Of a stretch of DNA of 64,000 nucleotides, positions 34,417 through 42,773 are shown piece after piece. Numbering within the stretch: position 1 is the first letter of the stretch; every line of letters starts with the position of its first letter. This DNA is from Candidatus Babeliales bacterium (GTDB taxonomy: Bacteria > Babelota > Babeliae > Babelales > RVW-14): contig JAIERW010000001.1 of assembly GCA_019746485.1 (NCBI GenBank), positions 132,917-196,916 of the forward strand, in the 5' to 3' direction. The notes below the pieces were generated by a model. It saw only the letters and a program-made list of their open reading frames with translations. It did no database searches and was not told where the DNA came from. The position numbers were made by a program, and so were the translations under genes.

Positions 34417-34835
34417 AGCTCTTGCTTCATTTTTTGAAGAAGCTGAGACATCAGCTGATAGTACCCAGCAACATGGTCAGCAATTTGTGCTGCAACGTCT
34501 TCTTGGTAGGCGTGCGCCGTCATGTTTCGATCATTAACCGAAGCCAAAAGTTGCTCGTACTGATCTTCATTGATCAAGTAAACGTCCAACGCTTGCTGAA
34601 TAACTTTTTTTGAACTTACCGGTAATTCAATACCATGGCACTCCGCAATAAACTCGCGAATGGTCTTCCAAAACATATCAGTGCAATATTCAAAGCGTTT
34701 AATCAAAGAATCTCTGAAAAAAACGTAATCTTCGTGAGCTTCTGACGTCTTGCCATGTTTCACCATCGCAAGATGCAAAGTCTTTAATGCCTTCTCAAGC
34801 TGTTCTAATTTTTTTGTTATTTTTTCTTTGCCCAC
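34404..34835 (-). CDS. HEPN / nucleotidyltransferase substrate-binding protein (HI0074-like, HepT-type), second copy
   Basis: 143 residues, all helical. FFRDSLIKRFEYCTDMFWKTI matches the core block of the 18012 protein, and NDRNMTAHAY gives R-x4-H-x-Y, the HEPN motif with the modifiable tyrosine. Otherwise the two proteins are quite different, so this is not a recent copy. Start at 34835, overlapping the nucleotidyltransferase gene by 19 bases. Its last codons lie directly against the lpxB repeat and supply lpxB's present stop on the other strand. Confidence 0.82.
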   Translation of the reverse strand: MGKEKITKKLEQLEKALKTLHLAMVKHGKTSEAHEDYVFFRDSLIKRFEYCTDMFWKTIREFIAECHGIELPVSSKKVIQQALDVYLINEDQYEQLLASVNDRNMTAHAYQEDVAAQIADHVAGYYQLMSQLLQKMKQELQIF

Positions 34836-35119
34836 AAGACCCCCTCTGTGCGAATATCATTTTTCAAATCATCACCAACATTGTGCACATCAACAACATC
34901 AAAATGGTAAGGCATATTGGAAGCCTCGAGCAGCTCGCGCACTTCGGCAACTGCCAATCGATCAAGCCTTTTGCCAGCATCAAGCGCCAAATCAATGTCT
35001 GAACGGGCATGATGCTGACCAGTCGCTCGAGAGCCAAACAAATAGATGTCTGCCTCCGGGACAAGTGCATGAACAATCGCAATAATTTTTTCTTTGATTT
35101 TTATATCTAATTCTTTCAT
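34817..35119 (-). CDS. Minimal nucleotidyltransferase (MNT, MntA/HI0073-like), second copy
   Basis: 100 residues. LFGSRATG...SDIDLALDAG gives the GS-x10-D-x-D metal site, and FDVVDVHNVGDD the third acidic strand. The pair would act as a toxin-antitoxin-like module in which this enzyme AMPylates the HEPN partner (inferred from the Shewanella MntA/HepT system). The promoter should lie in 35120-35162, the only non-repeat sequence before the second lpxB repeat. No recombinase accompanies it. Confidence 0.86.
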   Translation of the reverse strand: MKELDIKIKEKIIAIVHALVPEADIYLFGSRATGQHHARSDIDLALDAGKRLDRLAVAEVRELLEASNMPYHFDVVDVHNVGDDLKNDIRTEGVLWAKKK

Positions 35120-35162
35120 GCCCTCAGCCTATCACAAAAATTGTTGCTTGCAAGCATACTCC

Positions 35163-35272
35163 CTTGGTAAACAAACAGCTTTGTTGTATACTAGCTTTCT
35201 TGATAACAGCTCGCTATACCAACGCAAGCTTTATGAACTTGATGAATTTAGAAAACTTTTTGTGAGCCAAGC
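35163..35272 (+). repeat. Direct repeat of lpxB 3' end, copy 2 (remnant fused to rnhB start)
   Basis: Copy of the last 110 bases of lpxB, still readable in frame (LGKQTALLYTSFLDNSS...). The frame runs on through the rnhB start to a TAA at 35331-35333. This junction looks like the ancestral lpxB-rnhB arrangement, in which lpxB overlapped rnhB by about 56 bases. It has no start codon and is a non-functional remnant. Confidence 0.85.
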
Positions 35273-35277
35273 AAACC

Positions 35278-35982
35278 ATGTCGCACCAACAATCAACCAA
35301 GAAAAAGCACCTCTTCCCCAAGCAGTTTTTTGAAAAAGACGCCTGGGAAAACGGCTTGCGCGTGTGCGGTATTGATGAAGCTGGCCGAGGGCCACTAGCT
35401 GGACCGGTGGTTGTAGCCGCTGTTGTTTTGCCAGCCAACACAACGTATAAATTGCTCAAAGACTCTAAAATTATGACAGAAGAAGAGCGCGAGCAGGCCT
35501 ATGCCTGGATTATAAAAAATTGTCTTTTCTCAGTTGCTCAGTCCGACCATCACAGCATTGACGCAATCAATATTTATCAGGCAACGCTGCGCGCCATGCG
35601 CAAAGCATATGTGCAACTGATCAGCATGATGGGCAGCCAGTTTGAAACGCTACGCTACGTGGTGGTAGACGCCATGCCCGTTTTTATGCACGAGCCGTAC
35701 AAGCACGCCAATTTAGACTTTCATAACTTTACGTTTGGCGAAAGCTACTCTCGCTCTATTGCCGCTGCATCAATTGTTGCAAAGGTTACCCGCGACCGAC
35801 TGATGACAACAACACAAAAACTTTTCCCTGCCTATGCTTTTGATCAACACAAGGGCTATGCAACCAAAGAGCACATTAACACCATAAAAACACACGGGCC
35901 CAGCATTGTACACCGCACCAGTTATTTGTCTAACATTACAAAAAGCAAGCAGGACCATGAGCACCAAAGCCCCCTCTTCTAA
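35278..35982 (+). CDS. rnhB: Ribonuclease HII
   Basis: Cleaves RNA in RNA-DNA hybrids, including single ribonucleotides. 234 residues. CGIDEAGRGPLAGPVVVAAV near residue 30 holds the first Asp-Glu pair; VVDAMPVF near 125 and ASIVAKVTRDRLM near 165 supply the other acidic and basic active-site residues; FDQHKGYATKEH near 188 is also typical. An N-terminal tail of about 25 residues (HQQSTKKKHLFPKQF) precedes the domain. Start at 35278 lies 5 bases after the lpxB remnant repeat, whose GTGAGC may be the weak ribosome site. Confidence 0.94.
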   Translation: MSHQQSTKKKHLFPKQFFEKDAWENGLRVCGIDEAGRGPLAGPVVVAAVVLPANTTYKLLKDSKIMTEEEREQAYAWIIKNCLFSVAQSDHHSIDAINIYQATLRAMRKAYVQLISMMGSQFETLRYVVVDAMPVFMHEPYKHANLDFHNFTFGESYSRSIAAASIVAKVTRDRLMTTTQKLFPAYAFDQHKGYATKEHINTIKTHGPSIVHRTSYLSNITKSKQDHEHQSPLF

Positions 35983-36598
35983 AACGCAGGCAAGCACCTA
36001 CAATCATTTTGCAGAAGTAATTCAAAGCAGCCTAGAAACATTTACCGCTCAATGCTGGTCATGGAATTTTTTTCCAAACTTTGGTTCATTGGTACAAGTT
36101 GAAAGCAATGAGCACATAATTTTGGGCTGCGTGGTACAAATACAAACCGGCTCCATGGACCCAATGCGCTATCCCTTTCCCTACCAAAAAACTGAAGAAG
36201 AGCTTTTGGCTGAACAGCCACAAATTTTTGAATTTTTAAAAACAACGTTTGACGTGCAAATTCTTGGCTACGCAGACAAAGACAATCTTGAAAAGGTTTT
36301 GTATGCGCTCCCGCCCAAGCCAAGCAAAATTCACGCATTTGTTAAAGAATGCGCACCGGAACTTTCCGCTCAGTTCCTGAGTAATCCGATCTTTTTACCA
36401 ATGTTGTTTTCTTTTCAGCACAAAATATCTAACCTGGATGAGTTGTTGTTGGCAATATTGCACAACTTAACGACACAAAAGAAACTCACACAGAAGGTAT
36501 TTCATGATTTTTGCCAAACATTTTCTCTGTTGTCGGGCAATGATTATAGACGGCTGAAGCTTTTTTTAAAGCGCGTAGAACACATCATCAACAACTAA
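35957..36598 (+). CDS. Conserved-looking protein, possible HAS-barrel-like domain
   Basis: 213 residues, no signal peptide. The N-terminal 100 residues look like a small beta-barrel (PNFGSLVQVESNEHIILGCVV, TGSMDPMRYPFPYQKTEEEL), followed by DVQILGYADKDNLEKVLYALP and a helical half (LDELLLAILHNLTTQKKLTQKVF). This recalls the HAS-barrel region attached to HerA-type ATPases, but I am not certain and there is no ATPase domain. ATG 35957, overlapping rnhB by 26 bases, with CAGGA before it; the two are coupled. Confidence 0.6.
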   Translation: MSTKAPSSKTQASTYNHFAEVIQSSLETFTAQCWSWNFFPNFGSLVQVESNEHIILGCVVQIQTGSMDPMRYPFPYQKTEEELLAEQPQIFEFLKTTFDVQILGYADKDNLEKVLYALPPKPSKIHAFVKECAPELSAQFLSNPIFLPMLFSFQHKISNLDELLLAILHNLTTQKKLTQKVFHDFCQTFSLLSGNDYRRLKLFLKRVEHIINN

Positions 36599-36639
36599 CA
36601 GCTTTTGCCACTATCCCTTTTTTCATAAGGAGTCTCATC

Positions 36640-37284
36640 ATGAACTATTCAACCCGCACCCCTTTCAGCTTTGCACTCATTCTCGCTTTTAGTTTAATAT
36701 CGTCAGCACAAGCGTGGCGCGTTGCACACATTGAAAACGAAATGACAACAGAAATATCAATAGAACTCGTACTGAACAACCAATCGATATTCACGCAAAC
36801 AATTCCGGCACATTTGTTTCTCAATAAAGAAACATTTATTGCTGACAGCTCATTGCCAGATACAGAACCATCATCCAGCACCGCACCTTCAACGGCACCA
36901 GCATTACCGTTATCACCATTTCACGGCTCCTCTTCAAGTACCGAGTCATTTGAAGATTACCCAGAAACAACATTCAGATGGCCTTTTTATTTTCCAAGTA
37001 TCACCAATTTACGCGGCGAACTACAACAACTTAGCTTCCCAGCACTACCGCCAAGCTATCTTTTAATAACAACGCCCCTTGGAGCAATTTATTGCGTTGA
37101 AGGTCTCTTTTCAGGCATGCCAGGTTCTTGGTATCACCACACTCCCAGCAATCCAAGAAAACCAGCAAGTACCAAAATTTTGTACTACTCTCGAGGACTT
37201 TCGGGCACCGGCGGCACCCCAGAAAGACCCTGCATTATTTCCATTGGAAAAACTGGGCTTTTAGGTATCAAATCCGGTGATTAA
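36640..37284 (+). CDS. Secreted protein of unknown function
   Basis: 214 residues. Signal peptide to about residue 25 (FSFALILAFSLISSAQA). A short beta-rich part (ISIELVLNNQSIFTQTIP), a Ser/Thr/Pro/Ala linker around 70-100, then a Gly/Pro-rich C-terminal part (YSRGLSGTGGTPERPCIISI). No motif recognised. AAGGAG is 9 bases before the ATG. Confidence 0.58.
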   Translation: MNYSTRTPFSFALILAFSLISSAQAWRVAHIENEMTTEISIELVLNNQSIFTQTIPAHLFLNKETFIADSSLPDTEPSSSTAPSTAPALPLSPFHGSSSSTESFEDYPETTFRWPFYFPSITNLRGELQQLSFPALPPSYLLITTPLGAIYCVEGLFSGMPGSWYHHTPSNPRKPASTKILYYSRGLSGTGGTPERPCIISIGKTGLLGIKSGD

Positions 37285-37415
37285 TATTTTCATATAGAAA
37301 ATTTAAATAATATTTGCGCGCAGGTATTGATAAAAAACACGAAGGCGCTATATTTCTCTTATAACAGCCCACAAGGGCCCGTAATAACAAGAATTGTCCA
37401 GAAAGACTACAAAGC

Positions 37416-37610
37416 ATGAACCGCGTACCAGAAACACATAACACACCCAGCATTTCATACCAGTTCTCTTACGATAACGTTTACGACGAAATCTATGAAA
37501 CGTCGTATGGCACGCATTTTGTCTTTTGCGATGATGAAGAAGAATCAGTCAGCGCTCAAGAAGGCAACCACTTACCGCTGCCTTCTCCAAATTCTATTTT
37601 CCACGCTTAA
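37416..37610 (+). CDS. Possible small acidic protein (64 residues)
   Basis: A short open frame beginning MNRVPETHNTPSISYQFSYD, rich in Asp, Glu, Tyr and Ser, with no signal peptide and only a weak AGAAAG site. It overlaps the 3' end of the convergent MCE gene by 17 bases. It could be a downstream fragment of a protein like 36640, or chance. The rest of 37285-37593 shows no other gene; AT-rich sequence with a Gly/Pro codon-poor composition and no clear hairpin. Confidence 0.25.
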   Translation: MNRVPETHNTPSISYQFSYDNVYDEIYETSYGTHFVFCDDEEESVSAQEGNHLPLPSPNSIFHA

Positions 37611-39144
37611 AGCCGCCAATTGGCAGCGATCCCAAGAAATACTTTAAATCGTCGTCACCAAAACGCAAGCCACCACCAAAAAATGGGTTTGCATTGTCAC
37701 GACTAATAAAGTCGTCCAGACCAAATGTTGTATAAAGATTATTTAAAAAGAACACACGGTTCAGCCATTTAAGATGTGGACGACCGGCCTCTACACGGTT
37801 GCGGCCTCTAAAGTCGAAGCCTTCAAATGTGGTAATCCAATGGAACTTATCAGTATTAAGCGGCACATTAAAGTCTACGCCGGCACCAAAGGTATTTTCA
37901 AAAAGACCCACACGCAACGCAAGCTTGTTAAAGCGCTTACCAAATTGCAAACCAAATAGCACATCATCTTTTTTCTGTACCGTGCGCTCAACTTGGTCGG
38001 CCCACTCAATTTTTCGTTCTGTTGGAACAGGCAGCTCACTGGCGCGCAAGATAGTACCTTTGTCGTCACGACGCGTAATGAACTCAACCTCACGAGACAC
38101 ACTACCACGCTCATCGCCCACCAATTGAATCAGATAGAAATAATCTGAACTTGGTCGCAGCTTAAGCTCCAAATATCCCTTTGAAGTGCTGTGGCGTAAC
38201 ATTGTTTCTGAATGCATGTCAATATTGAGCATGAGCGACTGCGTTTTGCCCACATAATTTTTGAAGCCACGAATAGTCTTTTTAAGATCGCCATACGTTT
38301 CGTCTTCATTAATAAGCTTACCAATAACGCCCTTGCCGGTGTTAATTTTGTCGACTACTTCGGTAGCACCTCTAAACGTTCCACGTGCCTCTTCCGCCGT
38401 ATCGCCAAATTTACCAAATGCATCACCAGCCTTTTCACCGGATTCTTTAAATGTTCCAGCAACTTCGTGCACATCTTTGGTAATTTCAGGAATGCTGGTT
38501 TTTAAATGCACCACTGTTTCTCTAAAATCTGAAACAATCATATTTAAATTGTTTTCATTACTCTTCATTGTCCGCTGCAGAATTTCTGAAAAATCTGCCA
38601 TACGGTCTGAAGCTTTGGCAACCGATTCCAACGTACTACGCAAATTATCTTCGCCCTTGCGTGAAGCAAAGACTGTTTTAAACGACGACGTTATATCTTG
38701 AATGCCGGTTGCAATATCGCGAAATTGCTCAAGAAGTTCGCCAACTGTCGCTGGCGTTTTGCCCGGCATAGAGAGCGTACTGCCCGGCAATAAAACCCCG
38801 GTGGTGGGGTCCCCCGGATCTATTTCAACATTTTTAGTACCAATCAAACCATCTTGGTTAATCATGGCATAAGAATTTTTTGCCAGTTTATTTTTTTTGT
38901 GAATGCGCAAAACAAACTCAGCCTTGCCGCCAGAGAGCAGGTTAACTTGGTCTATCCAACCAACTTCAACACCAGCAATTCTGACAACAGCTTTTGATAC
39001 AACGCCACCAGCATCATCAAAATATGCTTTGTACTCATTATATTTATCTTTGTTAAAGCGGAACGCTCTGATGTTAATGCTTAAATATAAAAAGATACCA
39101 ATGGCTGCTAAAATGAATAATCCAACACGTGTTTCGGTTCTCAC
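37594..39144 (-). CDS. MCE/MlaD-family lipid-transport protein with beta-rich C-terminal domain
   Basis: 516 residues. N-terminal anchor helix (VGLFILAAIGIFLYLSINI), an MCE domain at about 35-125 (FDDAGGVVSKAVVRIAGVEVG, NQDGLIGTKNVEIDPG), a long helical/coiled region (150-310, with repeated AGTFKESGEKAGDAFGKFGD-type heptads), then about 190 residues of alternating strands ending GGGLRFGDDDLKYFLGSLP, like an outer-membrane beta-domain. It may form a periplasm-spanning tube on its own. No mlaE, mlaF or mlaC is nearby; instead it follows gspK by 30 bases, at the end of the type II secretion operon. Confidence 0.85.
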   Translation of the reverse strand: MRTETRVGLFILAAIGIFLYLSINIRAFRFNKDKYNEYKAYFDDAGGVVSKAVVRIAGVEVGWIDQVNLLSGGKAEFVLRIHKKNKLAKNSYAMINQDGLIGTKNVEIDPGDPTTGVLLPGSTLSMPGKTPATVGELLEQFRDIATGIQDITSSFKTVFASRKGEDNLRSTLESVAKASDRMADFSEILQRTMKSNENNLNMIVSDFRETVVHLKTSIPEITKDVHEVAGTFKESGEKAGDAFGKFGDTAEEARGTFRGATEVVDKINTGKGVIGKLINEDETYGDLKKTIRGFKNYVGKTQSLMLNIDMHSETMLRHSTSKGYLELKLRPSSDYFYLIQLVGDERGSVSREVEFITRRDDKGTILRASELPVPTERKIEWADQVERTVQKKDDVLFGLQFGKRFNKLALRVGLFENTFGAGVDFNVPLNTDKFHWITTFEGFDFRGRNRVEAGRPHLKWLNRVFFLNNLYTTFGLDDFISRDNANPFFGGGLRFGDDDLKYFLGSLPIGGFKRGK

Positions 39145-39174
39145 GAGGGTACCCTACGTTATAATGAGTATTTT

Positions 39175-40338
39175 TTAGAGCCAGTATGATCTGACAATTC
39201 TGAAAGATTTTTGAGGCTGAGCAGGAGCTTTTTTGTCGGGCTCTGGCTGCTGCTTGGTATCAGCGTGTTTTTCATCGTTTGAATTTTTCTGCTCTACTTT
39301 TTTTTCCTCTTCTTGCACAATTGCCAGCAACTGTTGCTCAACATTGCCAACTTTTCCATAACATAACACAGAATATACTTTTGGCCCAAATTGTTTAGAA
39401 AAAATATCTTTCACATCAGAAAGAAACTTGGGCTTATCTCCGTAAATGGGCTCTAAATGCTGCCAATTACCATCAACATTTTGCCCCCAGTTTTCTGTAA
39501 ACTCACTCACCACCTTCTTAAATTTTTCGGCCAGAGTCTGAGCATCGTCTGCCATGGGCCTACGAATGCCCAAAATGGCACACAACGCATCTGAAAGAAA
39601 AAGCAGCTCAACTTCTGCTGCCGGTGTCCATAGCGTAAAAATATCTTGGAGTGCAAGGTCAAGATTTGGTGTATTTTTCTCTCCTTTTGCCCGTGCAAGG
39701 CGAGGCGGCTTATAAAAAGCATCAAGCTGTGTAAAGTCTGCAATCTCGCCTAATTCAGAAATATCGTCCAACTTGCGGCGACGCTTTTTCAAAAATTCGT
39801 CCAAGCGCTGCAAAATCTCTCCAGCTGCCAACTTGCCTTTAATTTCTAAACCTTTTAACAAGGTTTGGTACACTGGCTTAAACTCTTGTTTTTCAAAATC
39901 GTACGCTTCGTTAATATTTATTTTGCCATGCTCGCAACAAATACACATCTTAACTTGGCCAGCCATGCCATCGTTCTCTTCTGTCAAATTAATAGTCTGC
40001 CAACGATTTAAGTACGGCAGCACACGCGCTAAAAATTTTTGTTTGGGCGTTTGTGCTTTCTTTTTTTCTTTTGTCTCTTTTTTATCAGCTTCAGGCTCAG
40101 CTACTTGTGACGCTTGCTCATCTTTTTTTGCTTCTTCCTTTTCATCACCAATCGTCAACTTGGTCAGCGCAATGTTAAGCGCACCAAGTACCAACATTTC
40201 GGCACGTTCACGGTCTACCATGGTGCGACTGAAATGCGCACCAACATACACACCGCGCACCAGCTGCTGCGTAAGTACCAGCATAATCGAAATAATAATC
40301 AGCGAAAAAATTAATATGAAACCGGGCTGCTTTTTCAT
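39175..40338 (-). CDS. gspK: Type II secretion minor pseudopilin GspK-like
   Basis: 387 residues. Prepilin start KKQPGFILIFSLIIISIMLV: Gly at -1 and Phe at +1, without Glu at +5, as is usual in GspK. Residues 65-105 are a Lys/Glu-rich insert (EKEEAKKDEQ...KEKKKAQ). The globular part has GKININEAYDFEKQ (GspK-typical GKINLN), LLKGLEIKGKLAAGEILQRLDEFLKKR and a domain with LSDALCAILG. A second charged stretch precedes the C-terminus. The start overlaps the gspJ stop by 4 bases (ATGA). Confidence 0.82.
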   Translation of the reverse strand: MKKQPGFILIFSLIIISIMLVLTQQLVRGVYVGAHFSRTMVDRERAEMLVLGALNIALTKLTIGDEKEEAKKDEQASQVAEPEADKKETKEKKKAQTPKQKFLARVLPYLNRWQTINLTEENDGMAGQVKMCICCEHGKININEAYDFEKQEFKPVYQTLLKGLEIKGKLAAGEILQRLDEFLKKRRRKLDDISELGEIADFTQLDAFYKPPRLARAKGEKNTPNLDLALQDIFTLWTPAAEVELLFLSDALCAILGIRRPMADDAQTLAEKFKKVVSEFTENWGQNVDGNWQHLEPIYGDKPKFLSDVKDIFSKQFGPKVYSVLCYGKVGNVEQQLLAIVQEEEKKVEQKNSNDEKHADTKQQPEPDKKAPAQPQKSFRIVRSYWL

Positions 40339-41330
40339 TCATTTACTCCGTGCACGGTACCACCATCAACTTCAACCGGTTCTTTTTTGTCAGCATGCTC
40401 TTGCTTGTCATCTTTTTCATGCTCAGGTTTTTCTTGCGGCGTTGGGTAGGTAAGAATGGGAAACAAAATTTCAAAAGTATCTTCACCACGCATAGTTCGG
40501 TTCCAAAAAGAAATGGTAACTTCTATCCAGCGCGGCACCACCCCCTTGGTAAAAGGCTCTTCACCCCACTTAGTCAACCGCACCTCTTCCTCTTCTTCTT
40601 TTTGCTTTGATGCCGGGCCTTTTTGCTGCTTTGGCTTTCTAAACGTTACGTACGTCACACTCATGTGCTTAATATTGTCGGCCACCACATGCGTTTGAAT
40701 TGGCTGCTTTTGCTGCTTTTCATAATCAAAGTCACTAATACGCATCTTAAAATTTTCGATATCGCGCGTCTCTTTGCGCATCAACAGGTATTTGTCATGC
40801 CCATCTTTGCTGTTTTCTTTGTCTTTGACCAGCTCGTACATCACCCGCACAAAACGGACCTTGTGCTCGCCATAAACCTGCAAAGCACCCGTGGTAAGAA
40901 ACGTAAGATTTTTGAATAAATAGCGGCGCTTACCTTGAATTTGAATAAATTGATCTTCGTCGACCGTACCAAAGAAATACTCTTTTAATTTCTCTAATTT
41001 TTTTTCATGAGCTTTCTTTTTATCTTCAGCGCTCATAGCTTTTTCTTTTTCCTGCTCTTCGCGCTTCTTTTGCTTATTCTTTTCGTGGTCCTTATCTTTT
41101 TCAGGAAAAATCTCTTCCTGTGGTTGTGCCACAAATGCCGTCATAATATCGCGCTCAAGCTGATTAAAGAGCAGGCAAACCGTGCGGTTAACGCCCATCA
41201 TCACGCGACTACGCTCAAGATAGTCCATCAAACTTTGGTAACCCTTCATGAGGCCCAAAATCACAAAACTTGAAAGTGAAAGCGCTATGAGCAGCTCCAT
41301 AATTGCAAACGCGCGGCGCTTTGGCATCAT
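40335..41330 (-). CDS. gspJ: Type II secretion minor pseudopilin GspJ-like
   Basis: 331 residues. Prepilin start RRAFAIMELLIALSLSSFVI with Ala rather than Gly before the cleaved bond and Glu at +5. A strongly charged segment (about 75-120, KDHEKNKQKKREEQEKEKAM...) interrupts the domain. The later part (VRFVRVMYELV, FTKGVVPRWIEVTISFWNR) fits the GspJ beta-domain. Overlaps gspI by 4 bases upstream and gspK by 4 bases downstream. It would form part of the pseudopilus tip with GspI and GspK. Confidence 0.8.
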   Translation of the reverse strand: MMPKRRAFAIMELLIALSLSSFVILGLMKGYQSLMDYLERSRVMMGVNRTVCLLFNQLERDIMTAFVAQPQEEIFPEKDKDHEKNKQKKREEQEKEKAMSAEDKKKAHEKKLEKLKEYFFGTVDEDQFIQIQGKRRYLFKNLTFLTTGALQVYGEHKVRFVRVMYELVKDKENSKDGHDKYLLMRKETRDIENFKMRISDFDYEKQQKQPIQTHVVADNIKHMSVTYVTFRKPKQQKGPASKQKEEEEEVRLTKWGEEPFTKGVVPRWIEVTISFWNRTMRGEDTFEILFPILTYPTPQEKPEHEKDDKQEHADKKEPVEVDGGTVHGVNE

Positions 41331-41746
41331 TTGGCGCCCTTCTTCTTTTGCTTTTCTTTCTCTTCTTCAGTTTTTGGCGTAAAGCTTATCATGTCCAGCT
41401 GACCGCTCATAAATTCACTTTTCCATAAACATTCAGTTTTGAGTAAGTTAAGATCTTGTGCAAACTTGCGCAGTGCCGACTTTTTGCCAAGCTCACTGAT
41501 TTCAGTCACAAACGTTGCCGGCGGCTGTTCAACTTTAACTACCAGCTTCTTGCCAGCAGACAGCGGCTTTAAATGCGCACGATAGATATGCCGCTTGGTA
41601 AGAAAAACTTTTTCGATTTGTTCACGATCTTTGATAATGCGATAGAGCGATCTGATTTGCAAGCTTGAAAGAGTGTACATGGTAGTGGCCAAAATACCCA
41701 GCGCCAACACCACTTCAATAAGCGTAAAACCTTGTGAACAGCGCAT
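41327..41746 (-). CDS. gspI: Type II secretion minor pseudopilin GspI-like
   Basis: 139 residues. Canonical prepilin signal CSQGFTLIEVVLALGILATTM with Gly at -1 and Glu at +5, followed by an amphipathic helix and a small domain. The C-terminus is again Lys/Glu-rich (TPKTEEEKEKQKKKGAK). It follows gspH by one base and overlaps gspJ by 4 bases. Confidence 0.82.
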   Translation of the reverse strand: MRCSQGFTLIEVVLALGILATTMYTLSSLQIRSLYRIIKDREQIEKVFLTKRHIYRAHLKPLSAGKKLVVKVEQPPATFVTEISELGKKSALRKFAQDLNLLKTECLWKSEFMSGQLDMISFTPKTEEEKEKQKKKGAK

Positions 41747-41747
41747 A

Positions 41748-42296
41748 TTACTTCTCCGGCTTTACGTGGCCATCCAACAACGTAAACGTACCCAAAAATG
41801 GATTCATTTTGAGGCTTACCTGCGACACTTTTTTATCTTCCTGACGCGAAAGGTGCAGCAAAACATCTTGCACCAGGCCATCAGAAATAACATAACAAAA
41901 AGCTTCACGGCTTTGAGCAAAGAGCTCACGCTTACCCACAAAAACAGCATTGACCGCAATTTCTGGCGCCACATCGTAACGCGTTTCAAAAAAATCTGAT
42001 GCAACTTGGTTATAAATTTTTTTCTGAGGATTTTCTGGATCGGTCCGCTCGTCTTCAACCACCACAAACGTGGTCGTCTCTTTGGTTGCCTTAATGCGCA
42101 AGCGGTGTACGCGCTGGGTGCAGATAGCTTCTTGACGAGCAAAAGAGACGAGATTATTCATCTCGTCTACAATATTTGGCCACTCAATTGAGGGGCTGCG
42201 CCGCATAAGACGCGGAATTGTCATGGTTGCTATTATGCCTATCAGCACAATAACAACCAACATTTCAATCAGCGTAAATGCGTAAGGTTTTTTCAT
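41748..42296 (-). CDS. gspH: Type II secretion pseudopilin GspH/FimT-like
   Basis: 182 residues. Prepilin start KKPYAFTLIEMLVVIVLIGI with Ala at -1. FARQEAICTQRVHRLRI and the beta-domain with GLVQDVLLHLSRQE fit GspH/FimT. An in-frame TTG six bases upstream (42302) is an alternative start with better AGGA spacing; the ATG at 42296 lies 6 bases after the gspG stop. Confidence 0.82.
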   Translation of the reverse strand: MKKPYAFTLIEMLVVIVLIGIIATMTIPRLMRRSPSIEWPNIVDEMNNLVSFARQEAICTQRVHRLRIKATKETTTFVVVEDERTDPENPQKKIYNQVASDFFETRYDVAPEIAVNAVFVGKRELFAQSREAFCYVISDGLVQDVLLHLSRQEDKKVSQVSLKMNPFLGTFTLLDGHVKPEK

Positions 42297-42302
42297 GATC
42301 AA

Positions 42303-42740
42303 TTAAGATCCTGATGCAATCCATTTATTTTGAGGAGTATCTTGACCTTCATCACTGCCGTACGAAAAGACTTCATACGTTTTATATTTGCTCGTAAAAA
42401 CTTGTGGCGGTCTGTTATAAACATAATCGTTGCTCCACGGGTCTTTAGGTACTTCAGTTTGACCTTCAAGATATGGGCCATTCCACTTTGGATTATTGTT
42501 TATATTTTGAACCAACGCTTGCAGGCCTTCGCGCTGACTTGGCAAAGCGCCCATGTCCATACGATAGTCAGCTAATGCTGCTTTAAATGAAGTAACCATT
42601 GATTTTGCAGCACTCGTTTGGCCACCAGTCATTAACTTCATAACGTTTGGACCAACCAATGTTGCCAACAAACCAATAATGAACACCACAACCAAAATTT
42701 CGATCATCGAAAATGCACTACTTTTTTTTGCAAAATTCAT
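42303..42740 (-). CDS. gspG: Type II secretion major pseudopilin GspG
   Basis: 145 residues. Prepilin start SSAFSMIEILVVVFIIGLLA with Ala at -1 and Glu at +5; then LPSQREGLQALVQ, GPYLEGQTEVPKDPWSNDYVY and YEVFSYGSDEGQ, the hallmark calcium-site and loop motifs of GspG. The start at 42740 (MNFAKK) has GAGG upstream. It polymerises into the pseudopilus and is the most diagnostic gene of this operon. Confidence 0.93.
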   Translation of the reverse strand: MNFAKKSSAFSMIEILVVVFIIGLLATLVGPNVMKLMTGGQTSAAKSMVTSFKAALADYRMDMGALPSQREGLQALVQNINNNPKWNGPYLEGQTEVPKDPWSNDYVYNRPPQVFTSKYKTYEVFSYGSDEGQDTPQNKWIASGS

Positions 42741-42773
42741 ACATACCTCGTTATTAAAATAATCATACATTTG

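Noticed and set aside
34750-35085. Plus-strand open frames across the MNT/HEPN cassette
   Set aside because: They are antisense to genes with clear motifs, and their sequence has no domain character.
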